Shown here: positions 16,950 to 25,385 of the stretch, piece by piece
How positions within the stretch are numbered: the stretch's first letter is position 1
Layout of the letters: every line of letters starts with the position of its first letter
NCBI GenBank assembly: GCA_051955985.1
Contig: JBQCGD010000138.1
Coordinates: 1-64,000 of the forward strand
From: DATKPA01 sp051955985
GTDB lineage: Bacteria > Planctomycetota > Phycisphaerae > WQYP01
DNA: 64,000 nucleotides
Reading direction: 5' to 3'
Notes under the pieces: model-generated
The model's input: only the letters and a program-made list of their open reading frames with translations
Told to the model about the DNA's origin: nothing
Databases searched by the model: none
Position numbers and translations under genes: made by a program

Positions 16950-17728
16950 TCAGCGGGATGGGAGGGTGTGGAGGCGGAGGCGGGTGAGGAGGTCGTGGAG
17001 GGCGGGGCGGGCGGTGGGGAGTTCGGGGAGGTGGGATTTTTCGTGGGCTTCGTTCAACATGGCTTCGAGGCGGTGGCGTTCTTGTTCGTGGAAGGTGAAG
17101 TCGTTATCGGGGAGGGTGGATTGTTCGGGGCCGGCGAGTTTGCGGGCGACGAGGTCGGGGATGTAAGGGAGTTGGAATTTTTGGTTGAGGGTGAGGAGGT
17201 TGGCTTCGATCTGGCCGGTCTGCATGAGGTGGATGCCGGTGAGGAGGACGCGGTAGACGTAGAGGAGGGGTTTGACGCGTTTTGGGGATTCTTTGGCGAA
17301 GAGTTTCCATTGGGTGTCGGTGAAGCCGAGGTAGTGGTGGGCGTGGTGTTTGGTGATGCAGGATTTGGCGATGTGTTTGAGTTCGTTGTGTTCGGGGGTG
17401 GTGTGGACGATGAGGGGGGAGAAGAGTTGTTCGAGGACGTAGCCGTTCTTTTTGAGGAGGAGGGAGAAGAATTTTTTGATGTCGTGGGAGACGATGTCGA
17501 ATTCGATGCCTTCGGCGGCGGCGGTTTGTTTGTTGGAGAGTTCGATGGTTTGGAGTCCGTCGTCGAGGCCGAGGATTTCGGTGGCGGGGAGGATGTGGGC
17601 GCCGCGGAGGTCCCAGTCGGAGTCTGGGGAGGGGAAGCCGTAGAGGTGGGCGCCCGAGACGGTGGCGAAGAGGAGGGGGCGGGGTGGGAGGTTGCTTTGG
17701 CGTGGAGGCGGGGGTCGATGGTGAGCAT
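16950..17728 (-). pseudogene. PF10127-type nucleotidyltransferase, frameshifted near its N-terminus
   Basis: From about 17690 down to 16950 the minus strand is open and encodes a clear nucleotidyltransferase of the DNA polymerase beta fold: LLFATVSGAHLYGFPSPDSD followed by WDLRG (Gly-Ser-like turn and acidic pair), then GIEFDIVSHDIKKFF and a C-terminal helical part ending LRLHTLPSR. This frame has no start codon. An ATG at 17728 begins MLTIDPRLHAKATSHP, the expected N-terminus, in another frame. Adding one G to the run at 17681-17684 joins the two. It is therefore a single-base deletion in a homopolymer: a real pseudogene or a sequencing error. It shares its family with the intact gene at 19046-19963. 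Confidence 0.75.
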
Positions 17729-17743
17729 GGGAAACACCGGATT

Positions 17744-17774
17744 AACCACAGAGGACACAGAGAGCACAGAGGAC
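17744..17774. repeat. CACAGAGGA-type interspersed repeat
   Basis: Same motif family as 2639-2682, located just upstream of the start of the frameshifted nucleotidyltransferase gene. Confidence 0.55.
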
Positions 17775-17837
17775 GACGGGGTGGTTCACAGATTACACGA
17801 TTTGCACAGATTACGAGACCTTTTTTTGTGGGAAAAT

Positions 17838-17877
17838 AACTGACATTTAACTGACGCTTATCTGACATGTCGGTTAA
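17838..17877. promoter_or_regulatory. Operator-like repeats upstream of the Fic gene
   Basis: Three CTGAC units at about 10-bp steps, the last within the palindrome GACATGTC (17864-17871), followed by GGTTAA. The region is AT-rich and ends 11 bp before the Fic start. The Fic protein has its own C-terminal winged-helix domain, so autoregulation here is plausible (inference). Confidence 0.5.
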
Positions 17878-17888
17878 AATGCGGAGGT

Positions 17889-18974
17889 ATGTTCGCACCG
17901 AATTATCGGATCACTCCGGGGATTGCGAAGGCGCTGATGTCGATTGAGGTGGATCGGCAGGCGGTGGCGGAGTTGCCGTTGGACGTGGAAGTATTGGCGA
18001 GTTTGCGGGAGTCCGCGCGGCTGACTTCGACGCATTATTCGACGCAGATAGAGGGGAATCGGCTGACGCAGGCGCAGGTGAGGGAGGTGGTGGAAGGGGA
18101 GGGCGTGCACCTGCCGGGGCGGGAGCGGGATGAGTTGGAGGTGCGGCACTATTATGCGGCGCTGGCGGAGGTGGAGCGGCTGGCGAAGCGGAAGGGGAAG
18201 TTGAGGGAGGAGGATGTGCGGCGGATTCATGGGCTAGTGATGCATGGGAGGTTGGCGGCGACGGCGTATCGGGATGGGCAGAATGTGATTCGTGACAGCG
18301 TGTCGCGGCGGATTGTGTATATGCCGCCGGAGGCGAAGGACGTTCCGCGGTTGGTGGGGGATTTGGTTGGGTGGATGAATAGGGAGATGGAGCGGGGCGA
18401 GTTGCCGGCGCCGTTGATTGCGGCGTTGGCGCATTATCAGTTTGCGACGATTCATCCGTATTATGATGGGAATGGGAGGACGGCGCGGCTGCTGGCGACG
18501 TTGATTCTGCATCGATCGGGGTATGGGCTCAAGGGGATTTACTCGCTGGATGAATATTATGCGAAGAATCTGGCGGGGTATTATGCGGCGCTGACGGTGG
18601 GGCCTTCGCACAACTATTACATGGGGAGGGAAGAGGCGGATGTGACGGGGTTTGTGGGTTATTTTTGCCAGGGGATGGCGGAGGCGTTCGGGGCGGTGCG
18701 GCGGCAGGCGATGCGGGCGGCCGAGCGCGGGGGTCGGGACCGTGCGCGGGAGATGGGGGAGTTGGATTTACGGGAGCGGCGGTTGTTGACGTTGTTCAAG
18801 CGGAAGCGGGTGGTGGGGTCGTTGGAAATGGCGAAGCATTTGGGGTTGAGTCATCGGACGGTTGTGGAGTATTGCCGGCGGTGGGTGCGGGAGGGGTTTT
18901 TGGAGATGGCGGATGCGTCGAGGAAGAAGCGGGCGTATCGGTTGGGGGCGGGGTATGGGGGGTTAGTGGAGTGA
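17889..18974 (+). CDS. Fic/DOC family protein with C-terminal winged helix
   Basis: 361 residues. The Fic catalytic motif HPFxDGNGRxxR appears as HPYYDGNGRTAR (about 197-208). The inhibitory alpha-helix motif [ST]xxxE[GN] occurs as STQIEGN (about 51-57), placing it in the N-terminally autoinhibited class of AMP-transferases. A winged helix (about 285-355, LEMAKHLGLSHRTVVEYCRRW) ends the protein. Known relatives AMPylate proteins. It lies between two PF10127-type nucleotidyltransferase genes, one frameshifted. GGAGG ends only one base before the ATG, too close for a standard ribosome-binding site, so the start is slightly uncertain. Confidence 0.92.
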   Translation: MFAPNYRITPGIAKALMSIEVDRQAVAELPLDVEVLASLRESARLTSTHYSTQIEGNRLTQAQVREVVEGEGVHLPGRERDELEVRHYYAALAEVERLAKRKGKLREEDVRRIHGLVMHGRLAATAYRDGQNVIRDSVSRRIVYMPPEAKDVPRLVGDLVGWMNREMERGELPAPLIAALAHYQFATIHPYYDGNGRTARLLATLILHRSGYGLKGIYSLDEYYAKNLAGYYAALTVGPSHNYYMGREEADVTGFVGYFCQGMAEAFGAVRRQAMRAAERGGRDRAREMGELDLRERRLLTLFKRKRVVGSLEMAKHLGLSHRTVVEYCRRWVREGFLEMADASRKKRAYRLGAGYGGLVE

Positions 18975-19045
18975 GTCGATCGGGAGAGCGCCGGCGGACG
19001 CGGCGGTTAAAATCGCCGGCTAAACTGCGCGATTGCAGCCGGCGG

Positions 19046-19963
19046 TTAGATCATGGTGCGGCGGGCGTGGATTAGGTAGGCGTTGATGGTTTCGTAGTCG
19101 GGGCGGTCGGGGAGTTGGGTCGTGAGGGCGGCGGTGTCGAATTCGTTGTGGAGTTGGAGACGCCATGCGTCGAGATCTTCCCAGGTGCGTTCGCCGCGTT
19201 TGATGGAGAGGAGGGTTTCGCGGTGTTGGTCGACGCGGACGGGGACGGAGCCGGTTTTTAAGGTTTCGATGCCGGCGAGGAGGAGGCGGAGGAGGTGCAT
19301 GACGTGTTTCCATTTGACCTCGCCTTTGTTGCGGAGGTCGGATTGGAGTTTTTTGAATTGGGAGAGGACGTAGCCGTTGTAGGTTTGGTAGACGAGTTTG
19401 GAGAGGAAGGCGTGGCGGATGTGGAGGAGTTCTTCGCCGAGGGGGGTGAGGGTTTCGACGAGGGGGGAGTAGAGGCATTCGAGGATGTTGGGGTTGGCTT
19501 TGAGGCCGAGGGTGAGGAATTTCTGGAGTTCCCAGTAGCATTCCTGGTTGGGGACGTTTTCGAGTTGTTCGGGGATTCCGTAGAGGGACCAGTGGAGGTC
19601 GGCGGGGGGGAGGTAGATTCCGCGGCGGTCGGTGTCGGAGGAGTCGGTGTCGAGGCCGTAGGCACGGGAGCCGATGATGCAGCGGTAGATGATGTGGTCG
19701 GTGAGGTTGTGCTGGGCGAGTTGGTTGGGGTGGGTGGTGTTGGATTGGAAGTCGCGGAGGGTGGTGAAGTCCTGGCGTTTGAGGGAGGCTTCGAAGCCGT
19801 CGGGGAAGCGGATGCGGTAGGCGTGGAGGTGATCGGCGGGTTGGGAGACGATGATGCCGACGGCGCCGATGGGGTGGAGGGGGTGGCCGGAGGGGGCCTT
19901 GATTTCGTGGTGAGAGACGATTTGGGTGCCGAGGGGGAGGATGGGGGTGTTGGAGTGGGGCAT
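19046..19963 (-). CDS. PF10127-type nucleotidyltransferase (RlaP-like)
   Basis: 305 residues. The central nucleotidyltransferase motif is IIGSRAYGLDTDSSDTDRRG (about 95-114): Gly-Ser turn plus two Asp metal ligands. An N-terminal extension with GAVGIIVSQPADHLHAYRIRFPDG looks like a small beta-barrel. The family is annotated as DNA polymerase beta superfamily and is often linked with RNA ligase or repair genes; the substrate here is unknown. It converges on the Fic gene and is the intact relative of the frameshifted gene at 16950-17728. Confidence 0.85.
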   Translation of the reverse strand: MPHSNTPILPLGTQIVSHHEIKAPSGHPLHPIGAVGIIVSQPADHLHAYRIRFPDGFEASLKRQDFTTLRDFQSNTTHPNQLAQHNLTDHIIYRCIIGSRAYGLDTDSSDTDRRGIYLPPADLHWSLYGIPEQLENVPNQECYWELQKFLTLGLKANPNILECLYSPLVETLTPLGEELLHIRHAFLSKLVYQTYNGYVLSQFKKLQSDLRNKGEVKWKHVMHLLRLLLAGIETLKTGSVPVRVDQHRETLLSIKRGERTWEDLDAWRLQLHNEFDTAALTTQLPDRPDYETINAYLIHARRTMI

Positions 19964-19980
19964 GAAGGGATGATATGTGG

Positions 19981-20044
19981 GAATGACGAATGACGAAATT
20001 CGAATGACGAATCAAATTCGAATGACTGAATGACTGAATGACGA
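19981..20044. repeat. GAATGACGAA-type interspersed repeat, copy 2
   Basis: Longer array of the same AT-rich units as at 16405-16440, just upstream of the nucleotidyltransferase gene. Confidence 0.7.
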
Positions 20045-20077
20045 AACGGGGCGGGCGCGGGTGCAATGTGTTTGCGG

Positions 20078-20116
20078 GCGTCCATAATCCCCACGGCGTG
20101 GAAGCCGTGGGCTTGG
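20078..20116. repeat. Dispersed palindromic element, copy A
   Basis: Core CCCACGGC-GTGGAA-GCCGTGGG (20090-20111), flanked by ATAATC before and CTTGG after. Very similar copies are at 25328-25366 and 58584-58620. All lie beside the ends or starts of genes. Confidence 0.8.
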
Positions 20117-20138
20117 AGGGTTGGGGTGTGGTTTGTAA

Positions 20139-21608
20139 TCAGAAGCCCTGGTGGTTGTGGGGGGAGAAGGTGTCGGGGGGGAGGACCTGGGCGATGGAGA
20201 GGTCGGGGCGGGTGGAGAGTTCGAGGGAGGTGGGGAAGGGGGTGGGGGTGCCGGCGCGGTCGAAGAGGATGGCGACGACGGGGCGGTCGAAGCGTTTGGT
20301 GTCGCCCCCGCCCTCGCTGGCGGGGGAGACCACGCGGGCGGTTTCGCCGGAGGAGAGGAGGACCCAGGAGCCGATGGGGAAGAGTCCGACGGCGAAGAGG
20401 AAGGCGCGGGTGATGTGTTTGTCGTAGGCGTTTCTGGCGGCGCCGGTGATGATCTGGGAGACGGCATCGTGTGGGGCGAGGGCGGCGCGGTAGACGCGTG
20501 GGGAGCAGATGGCGGCGTAGGCATCGGCGATGGCGATGATGCGGGCGAATTCGTGGAGCCAGGGGGGCTTGCGGCCCTTGGGGTAGCCGGAGCCGTCGCA
20601 GCGTTCGTGGGACTGGTAGATGGGGAGGGAGATGCCGGCGGGGACGTAGGGGATTTTTTCGAGGAGGTCGAGAGCGAAGATGGGGTGGCGGTCGATTTCG
20701 TGGCGTTGGGGCTGGGTGAGGGGTCGGGGGTTGAGGAGGATGTCGCTGGGGACGCGGATGAGGCCGATGTCGTGGAGGAAGGCGGCGATGCCGAGGAGGC
20801 GCATTTGCGGTTCGGAGTAATGGAGTTGAGCGCCGATGGCGAGGGCGTTGAGGCAGACGTTGATGAGGTGATCGGCGCGGGGGTCTTCGTCGAGGGTTTC
20901 CTGCTGGACGAGGGCGGCGAGTTTGAGGAGGAAGTTGGAATCGCGGGTGAAGCCGACGATGACGCGGTCGACGATGTCGCGGATATCGAGTTTGATGGTG
21001 CCGGCCTCGCGGAGGGTGCGGAGGAGAGCGTGGGCGTTGGTGCAGGCGTCGGTGCGGAGGTTGAGGATTTCGGTGCGGAGGGCGGGGGTGCGGTGGATGA
21101 GGCGGGTGAGGCGTTCGAGGAAGGGGGGCTGGTCGCGGGGGGTGTCGAGGAGGGGCGGTGCGGTGTCGAGTTCCTGATCGAGGGCGTCGGCGGCGCATTT
21201 ACTGGCGGCGAGGGTGAAGTTGTCGAGTTCGCGGAGGGATTCGGCGCTGGTGGTCCAGACCTGTTTGATGTTGCAGCGGGCGAGGGTGTCGCGGTATTCG
21301 GCGTGGAAGATGTGGTTGCGGGAGAGGAGGACGATGCCATGGTCGTTGCAGATGTCCTGGGGGAGCGGATGGTTGATTTTGAGGGAGTCGATGGAGAGGG
21401 GGTAGAGGCCGGTGCGTTTTTTGAGGAGTGCGAGGTCGCTGGGATCGGCGCAGGCGTAGAGGCGGTGGATGTTGGCGGCTTTGAGGGCGTCGAGGTCTTG
21501 TTGGCGCAGGGTGTGTCCGGCGCGGAAGAGGAGCGTGCCGGTGCGATGGTGGAGGGATGAGGTGAGGGTCTCGCCGGGTTTTCGGGCGGCGAGGACGATT
21601 TCTTCCAC
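20139..21608 (-). CDS. HD-GYP domain protein (probable c-di-GMP phosphodiesterase)
   Basis: 489 residues. The C-terminal half holds an HD-GYP domain: HDIGLI (about 295), then YQSHERCDGSGYPKG with the GYP signature, and ARIIAIADAYAAICS. The canonical HDIGK lysine is replaced (HDIGLI) and HHE reads SHE, so activity may differ. The N-terminal part (about 1-120) has a DUF3391-like look. The GTG at 21608 is chosen because AGGAG lies 5-6 bases upstream; the longer frame starting at 21794 is less likely. HD-GYP proteins hydrolyse cyclic di-GMP and control surface-attached growth. Confidence 0.85.
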   Translation of the reverse strand: MEEIVLAARKPGETLTSSLHHRTGTLLFRAGHTLRQQDLDALKAANIHRLYACADPSDLALLKKRTGLYPLSIDSLKINHPLPQDICNDHGIVLLSRNHIFHAEYRDTLARCNIKQVWTTSAESLRELDNFTLAASKCAADALDQELDTAPPLLDTPRDQPPFLERLTRLIHRTPALRTEILNLRTDACTNAHALLRTLREAGTIKLDIRDIVDRVIVGFTRDSNFLLKLAALVQQETLDEDPRADHLINVCLNALAIGAQLHYSEPQMRLLGIAAFLHDIGLIRVPSDILLNPRPLTQPQRHEIDRHPIFALDLLEKIPYVPAGISLPIYQSHERCDGSGYPKGRKPPWLHEFARIIAIADAYAAICSPRVYRAALAPHDAVSQIITGAARNAYDKHITRAFLFAVGLFPIGSWVLLSSGETARVVSPASEGGGDTKRFDRPVVAILFDRAGTPTPFPTSLELSTRPDLSIAQVLPPDTFSPHNHQGF

Positions 21609-21972
21609 GGGAAGGCTCCTGGGGTGAGCAGCGGTAATAAGGGTGACTGGCACTATATCGGCAGGGAGGGCGCGCGGGATAGAGGGGGAATGGGCGTTTT
21701 TGAGCTGAAAATGCAGATGGACAGGAGAAGGTGGACAAGCGTGTGTGCGGGGTTGTCCATCTTCTTTGCTCCATGTGTTGCGGCGGGGGCTCAAGTGTTG
21801 GCTTGCTTTTGCCGATGGATGAGTCTATCGTTGTTAATGCATTCACTTTGGGTGGGTGAGGAACGTCGGGGGGTTAGAGGTTTTTCCAGACGGTTTCTAA
21901 TTTTCACAACGAGCAACCTCGGTATACTTGTGACGCGTGCGTCCGGCATTTTTCTGTGCAGAGGATGCATCA
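21609..21972. other. Divergent intergenic region (HD-GYP / RNase R)
   Basis: No gene seen. It contains a 13-bp inverted repeat (AGAAGGTGGACAA at 21726-21738 with TTGTCCATCTTCT at 21753-21765, one G-T pair), which would form a stem-loop in the HD-GYP 5' region, and a promoter-like TATACT (21923-21928) ahead of the RNase R gene. Confidence 0.55.
21923..21928 (+). promoter_or_regulatory. -10 box of the RNase R gene
   Basis: TATACT with TTTTCA 16 bases upstream. Transcription from about 21935 would give either a nearly leaderless message starting at GTG 21937 or a 38-base leader for GTG 21973. Confidence 0.5.
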
Positions 21973-24675
21973 GTGGCTGACGCGCACGTCGAGGAGATCA
22001 ATTTGACAGAGCAGTATCACGAACCGATCATCAATTTTTTGAGCGACCGCAATGGGGAACCGGTGCGGGTCGCGGAACTGGCGGAGCGGTTGAACATTTC
22101 GCCGGAGGATCGGGGGGAATTTGAGCGAGCGGTGGATGAACTGGCATCGGCGGGACGTGTCGTTTACGGCACGGGGCGCATGATTGCGTTGCCGGCGCTG
22201 GGGAACCGGGTGACGGGGACGTATCGGCAGACGAGCCGGGGGTTCGGGTTTGTCATTCCGGATGAAGCGAACGCGCATGGGGATTTGTTTATTCCGCAGG
22301 GGGACAACCTGGATGCGGTGACGGGGGATTTTGTCGTTGCGAAGGTGATCGTGCGGGACAAATACGACACGCGCGACCGGCGGAATGTTTCCGGGCGGAT
22401 CGTGGAGATTCTGAAGCGGGCGACGAACAAGGTTGTCGGGACGCTGGCGAAGCAGAACGGGCGGTGGGTGGTCATTCCGGATGGGCATGTGTTCAAGACG
22501 CCGGTGGAGGTGCAGGACGTCACGGCGAAGAACGGGGCGGAGAACGACAAGGTTGTGCTGGAGATTTTGAAATATCCGCAAGGGGATCAGCTCGCGCAGG
22601 GCGTGGTCACGGAGATCCTGGGGACGAAGGGGGAGCCGGAAGTTGAACTGCAGAGCGTGATTCGGCAGTTTGATTTGCCTTCGAAGTTTCCGGAAGAGGT
22701 GATGGCGCAGGCGCGGCAGGCGGCTCAGGGTTATGAGCCGGAGAAGTTTCTGGCCGGTGGGGATCGGGAAGATCTGCGGGACGAGTTGATCGTCACGATT
22801 GACCCGGACGATGCGCGGGATTTTGACGATGCAATTTCACTGAAACATTTGAAAGGCACCGCGCGGCACGACACGGAGGACATGGAGGAGCCGGACGTCG
22901 AGCAGTTGATGGAGACCGGCACCGGCGATGCGGTGTGGGAATTGGGCGTGCACATTGCGGATGTGTCTTCGTTCGTCGTGGTGGAGTCCACTATGGACCT
23001 GGAGGCGCGGGCGCGTGGGAACAGCACGTATTTTCCGGGGTATGTGATTCCGATGTTGCCGGAGGTGTTGTCGAACGGCGTGTGCTCACTGCAGGAAGCG
23101 CAGCCGCGGCTGACGAAGACGGCGTTTATCCGGTATGACGCGGCCGGCAGAGTTGTCGGAACGCGGTTTGCGAACACGATCATTCAGAGCAAGAAGCGAC
23201 TGACGTACAAGCAGGCGCAGGCGATTATTGATGATGCGAAGGGGGTTGGGCAGCCGTACACGAAGGGGCTTTTGGAAGCGCCGCCGAATCCGAACGTGCC
23301 GGTGGTGACGCCGGAGGTGAAGAAGCTGCTGGTGCAGATGGATCGGTTGGCGCGGGTGATCCGGCAGCGGCGGTTGCAGGAGGGGATGATCGTTCTGGAT
23401 TTGCCGGAGGTGGAACTGGTCATCAATGAGGAAGGGCATGTTGTGGATGCCCGGCCGGAGGATGACTCGTTCACGCACAAGATCATTGAGATGTTCATGG
23501 TGGAGGCGAACGAAGCGGTGGCGCGGTGGCTGACGAAGGCGGGGCTGCCGGTGCTGCGGCGGATTCACCCGGATCCGGATGCGACGAGCACGGAGACGGT
23601 GCGGCAGTTCATGATGGTGGCGGGTCGGCGCGTGCCGAAGGTGCTGGACCGGAAGGCGCTGCAGGCGCTTTTGGACAGCGTGCGGGGGACGCCGATTGCG
23701 TATGCGGTGCATTTGGCGATTTTGAAGACGATGACGAGCGCGGAGTATTCGCCGCAGTCGATCGGGCATTACGCGCTGGCGAGCGATAATTATGCGCACT
23801 TTACGAGCCCGATCCGGCGGTATGCGGATCTGGTGATTCATCGGTGTTTTGACGCGGTGATTGCGCGGCGGAAGCAGGAATCAAGAACCAAGAATAAAGA
23901 AGGGAAGCGCGGACGCCGCGGGCGTACGGCGGAAGCGGAGAGGCGGCAGGAAGCCCCTCCCCTGGAATTGAGCAGCGGGGAGCCGGGGAATCGGCGTGGG
24001 GCGGGGTTGATGCCGGAGTCGCTGGGGATGACGCCGGATTATGCGACGCTGGTGAATCTTGGGAAGCATTTGTCGTATACGGAGCGGCGGAGTTCGGATG
24101 CGGAGCGGGAGTTGCGGTCGGTGAAGGTGCTGCAGCTTCTGGCGGAGCACGTTGGCGATGTGATTGACGGCGTTGTTACCGGGGTCACGGGCTTCGGCGT
24201 GTTTGTGCAGTCGACGCGGTTTTTGGTGGAGGGGATGATCCGGGTAGCGGATTTGCCGGACGATTTCTGGCAGTTTGATGACCGGACCGGGGTGCTGCGT
24301 GGGCAGCGGACAGGACGGCGGATTTCGCTGGGGGACCGGGCGCGGGTGCAGATCGTGAACGTGAATATCTCCTCGCGGCAACTGGACTTGCGGCTATTGG
24401 AGCATGGTTCAAGCATTGGCGGGGATACGACGATGCGGCGGATGGAGCCGCGGCGGCAGCCGAAGCAGTTCGGCGCACCGGGCACCCCCCCCACCGAGGA
24501 GCAGCAACTGGAACACGTTCGCAAAAAGAACCTGTCGAAGCGGCAGGACCGGAAGGAAAAGGCGCGGCAGCAGGCGCGGCAGGAGCGAAGAGGAGGCAGC
24601 GGCGGCGGGGGCGGGGGGCATGGCCAGGGAAAACAGGGCCGGCGAGGAAGAGGGCGTGGCCGATTCCGCCGGTAA
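21973..24675 (+). CDS. rnr: Ribonuclease R
   Basis: 900 residues. Order: winged-helix region (about 10-75), cold-shock/OB domain (about 80-150, TSRGFGFVIPDEANAHGDLFIP), RNB catalytic domain with TIDPDDARDFDDAISL and ELGVHIADVSSFV, S1 domain (about 730-810, GVVTGVTGFGVFVQS) and a basic Lys/Arg/Gly-rich tail. It is a 3'-5' exoribonuclease that degrades structured RNA. GTG 21973 is preferred since GAGGA lies 9 bases upstream; GTG 21937 remains possible. Between RNB and S1 an insertion of about 45 residues (KQESRTKNKEGKRGRRGR onwards) contains repeat-like AAGAACCAAGAA DNA. Confidence 0.95.
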   Translation: MADAHVEEINLTEQYHEPIINFLSDRNGEPVRVAELAERLNISPEDRGEFERAVDELASAGRVVYGTGRMIALPALGNRVTGTYRQTSRGFGFVIPDEANAHGDLFIPQGDNLDAVTGDFVVAKVIVRDKYDTRDRRNVSGRIVEILKRATNKVVGTLAKQNGRWVVIPDGHVFKTPVEVQDVTAKNGAENDKVVLEILKYPQGDQLAQGVVTEILGTKGEPEVELQSVIRQFDLPSKFPEEVMAQARQAAQGYEPEKFLAGGDREDLRDELIVTIDPDDARDFDDAISLKHLKGTARHDTEDMEEPDVEQLMETGTGDAVWELGVHIADVSSFVVVESTMDLEARARGNSTYFPGYVIPMLPEVLSNGVCSLQEAQPRLTKTAFIRYDAAGRVVGTRFANTIIQSKKRLTYKQAQAIIDDAKGVGQPYTKGLLEAPPNPNVPVVTPEVKKLLVQMDRLARVIRQRRLQEGMIVLDLPEVELVINEEGHVVDARPEDDSFTHKIIEMFMVEANEAVARWLTKAGLPVLRRIHPDPDATSTETVRQFMMVAGRRVPKVLDRKALQALLDSVRGTPIAYAVHLAILKTMTSAEYSPQSIGHYALASDNYAHFTSPIRRYADLVIHRCFDAVIARRKQESRTKNKEGKRGRRGRTAEAERRQEAPPLELSSGEPGNRRGAGLMPESLGMTPDYATLVNLGKHLSYTERRSSDAERELRSVKVLQLLAEHVGDVIDGVVTGVTGFGVFVQSTRFLVEGMIRVADLPDDFWQFDDRTGVLRGQRTGRRISLGDRARVQIVNVNISSRQLDLRLLEHGSSIGGDTTMRRMEPRRQPKQFGAPGTPPTEEQQLEHVRKKNLSKRQDRKEKARQQARQERRGGSGGGGGGHGQGKQGRRGRGRGRFRR
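23880..23902. repeat. In-frame AAGAAYCAAGAA-like repeat inside rnr
   Basis: A-rich units ATCAAGAACCAAGAATAAAG open a low-complexity insertion in the RNase R gene, placed between the RNB and S1 domains. Composition differs from the surrounding GC-rich codons. Confidence 0.55.
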
Positions 24676-24730
24676 AGGTTAGAATGGCAACCCACGGTTC
24701 GCTCTGAAGATGGCGTTGGAGACCGGGACC

Positions 24731-25180
24731 ATGAGAAAGATGATCGGCCTGATGGTGGTGGCGGCGCTGGCGGGATGCCAGAGCTCGAAGACCCTTGTGG
24801 ACAACAGCGTTGCGGCGCAGATGGCGCGCAGCCTTCCGCAGGGGAGCGTGTCGGCGAACAGCGCCCAAGCGGCGCAGGCGATTTCGGCGGCGCAGGGGCT
24901 GAACAACAATCAGCAGGTGGCGAACATTCTCGCGGGTCTTGCGGCGGCGAACCAGGCGGCCACGGAGAAGAAGACGACCAGCGGCGTGCCGACGACGCTG
25001 ACGATTGGCGACCTGGTGAATGCGTTCAACCATGGAGCGGCGCAATCGGCGGCGAAGGCATCGCAGCCGAAGATCGGGATCGGTCCGGGGGTAGTGGGGC
25101 CGGGGCCGGTGTTCGGGCCGACGACGAACGGGCAGAGTCTGCAGGTGCAGATGGTGCCGGCGTTGACCACGCCGTATTGA
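24731..25180 (+). CDS. Small lipoprotein, function unknown
   Basis: 149 residues. The N-terminus MRKMIGLMVVAALAGCQSS is a lipoprotein signal with lipobox ALAGC and acylation Cys 16. The mature part is rich in Ala, Asn and Gln (about 25-85) and then Gly/Pro (GIGPGVVGPGPVFGP). No domain recognised. ATG 24731 is chosen over ATG 24710 because it places the lipobox correctly. Confidence 0.75.
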   Translation: MRKMIGLMVVAALAGCQSSKTLVDNSVAAQMARSLPQGSVSANSAQAAQAISAAQGLNNNQQVANILAGLAAANQAATEKKTTSGVPTTLTIGDLVNAFNHGAAQSAAKASQPKIGIGPGVVGPGPVFGPTTNGQSLQVQMVPALTTPY

Positions 25181-25181
25181 G

Positions 25182-25234
25182 GGGGACTGGGGACTGGGGA
25201 CTGGGGACTGGGGACTGGGGACTGGGGACTGGGG
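25182..25234 (+). repeat. Heptanucleotide tandem repeat (GGGGACT) x 7.6
   Basis: Seven perfect GGGGACT units and a final GGGG, just after the lipoprotein stop codon. Eight G4 runs separated by three bases can form stacked G-quadruplexes on the plus strand. Confidence 0.95.
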
Positions 25235-25327
25235 TATGTAAGATGCGAACGAGGGCCGGTGACGGTCCTCGGTTTGTTTTTGCATTTGGACGGTGGCAGA
25301 GGGGGCCCGCGGGGTATTGCAGGTGGA

Positions 25328-25366
25328 GCGTCGATAATCCCTACGCCATGGAAGGCGTGGGCTTGG
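25328..25366. repeat. Dispersed palindromic element, copy B
   Basis: Core CCTACGCC-ATGGAA-GGCGTGGG. It differs from copy A at a few positions, several of which are matched on the opposite arm, so the hairpin is kept. It lies just after the phosphatase gene end. Confidence 0.75.
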
Positions 25367-25385
25367 TGGTTGGTTTTTGCAAATT

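Noticed and set aside
16950..17225. Independent 91-residue gene
   Set aside because: It is just the C-terminal end of the frameshifted nucleotidyltransferase; the same frame stays open for another 500 bases upstream without a start codon.
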